Origin: Doryteuthis pealeii
Taxonomy: Eukaryota > Mollusca > Cephalopoda > Myopsida > Loliginidae
DNA length: 64,000 bases
Assembly (NCBI GenBank): GCA_023376005.1
Contig: CM042145.1
Coordinates: forward strand, 101,180,540 to 101,244,539
Direction: 5' to 3'
Within the stretch, counting starts at the first letter, position 1. Every line of letters begins with the position of its first letter. Of this stretch, positions 63,897 through 64,000 are shown one piece after another. The translations under genes were made by a program, and so were the position numbers. The notes beneath the pieces were generated by a model. The model searched no databases, was not told where the DNA came from, and saw only the letters and a list, made by a program, of their open reading frames with translations.

Positions 63897-64000
63897 GTCT
63901 GAGCACATGTAACATGAAATATACAACATAGATACAAACAATTTAAGATGAACGTCTTTCGGAAGTAAGACAGGGTTCTTATAGAATAGAAGAGTAACTT

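Overview
The window looks like a stretch of animal nuclear genome, most likely from a mollusc. It is very AT-rich, has no long open reading frame on either strand, and consists almost wholly of transposon remnants, SINEs, satellites and microsatellites. Evidence for an animal: several tRNA-derived SINE families with recognisable A and B boxes, a SINE with a 5S rRNA head, splice-site-bounded exons, TTAGGG-type telomere motifs inside transposons, and Penelope-, Tc1-, hAT- and Helitron-type remnants. The recurrent motif GGGAGATAAC, common in molluscan DNA, points to Mollusca; the species cannot be fixed from sequence alone.

Layout. 1-11100: a roughly 2.65 kb direct duplication (1-2660 and 8431-11095), each copy holding SINEs, an hAT end and the C-terminal tail of a non-LTR reverse transcriptase. 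Between the copies lie a Helitron, a triplicated unit, a promoter-bearing LTR-like segment and further SINEs. 11100-28140: a mosaic of SINEs, a 1 kb long-TIR element, three Helitron-type elements of two families plus one damaged copy, a solo LTR and an inverted duplication. 28140-31900 and 36650-43100: AT-rich blocks with few recognisable repeats but with strong palindromes. 31900-36650: SINEs, two more Helitrons and a LINE tail. 43100-47500: Penelope-like and Tc1 remnants and SINEs.

47520-62665: the 3' part of one candidate protein-coding gene on the minus strand. Four short exons (62595-62665, 61720-61777, 56136-56171, 47546-47631) have consensus-type splice sites and join in one reading frame that ends in a stop overlapping an AATAAA signal. 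I do not recognise the protein. If the model is right, its introns contain an 83-bp satellite of about 46 units, a 48-bp tandem array, a Penelope-like ORF fragment, three or four Helitrons (two of them head to tail) and at least six MITEs with clear target-site duplications. Four of those MITEs, in two unrelated families, carry telomere-like cores.

The most unusual signals are the hAT-type MITEs with telomeric (TTAGGG/CCCTAA) cores, the 83-bp satellite that appears to have grown from a small palindromic element still present at its right edge, the head-to-tail Helitron pair with a nested hAT-type MITE, and several perfect palindromes with a 1-nt spacer. Family labels used here (SINE-A, -B, -C, repeat D, repeat F, Helitron families H and J) are local names for this annotation.
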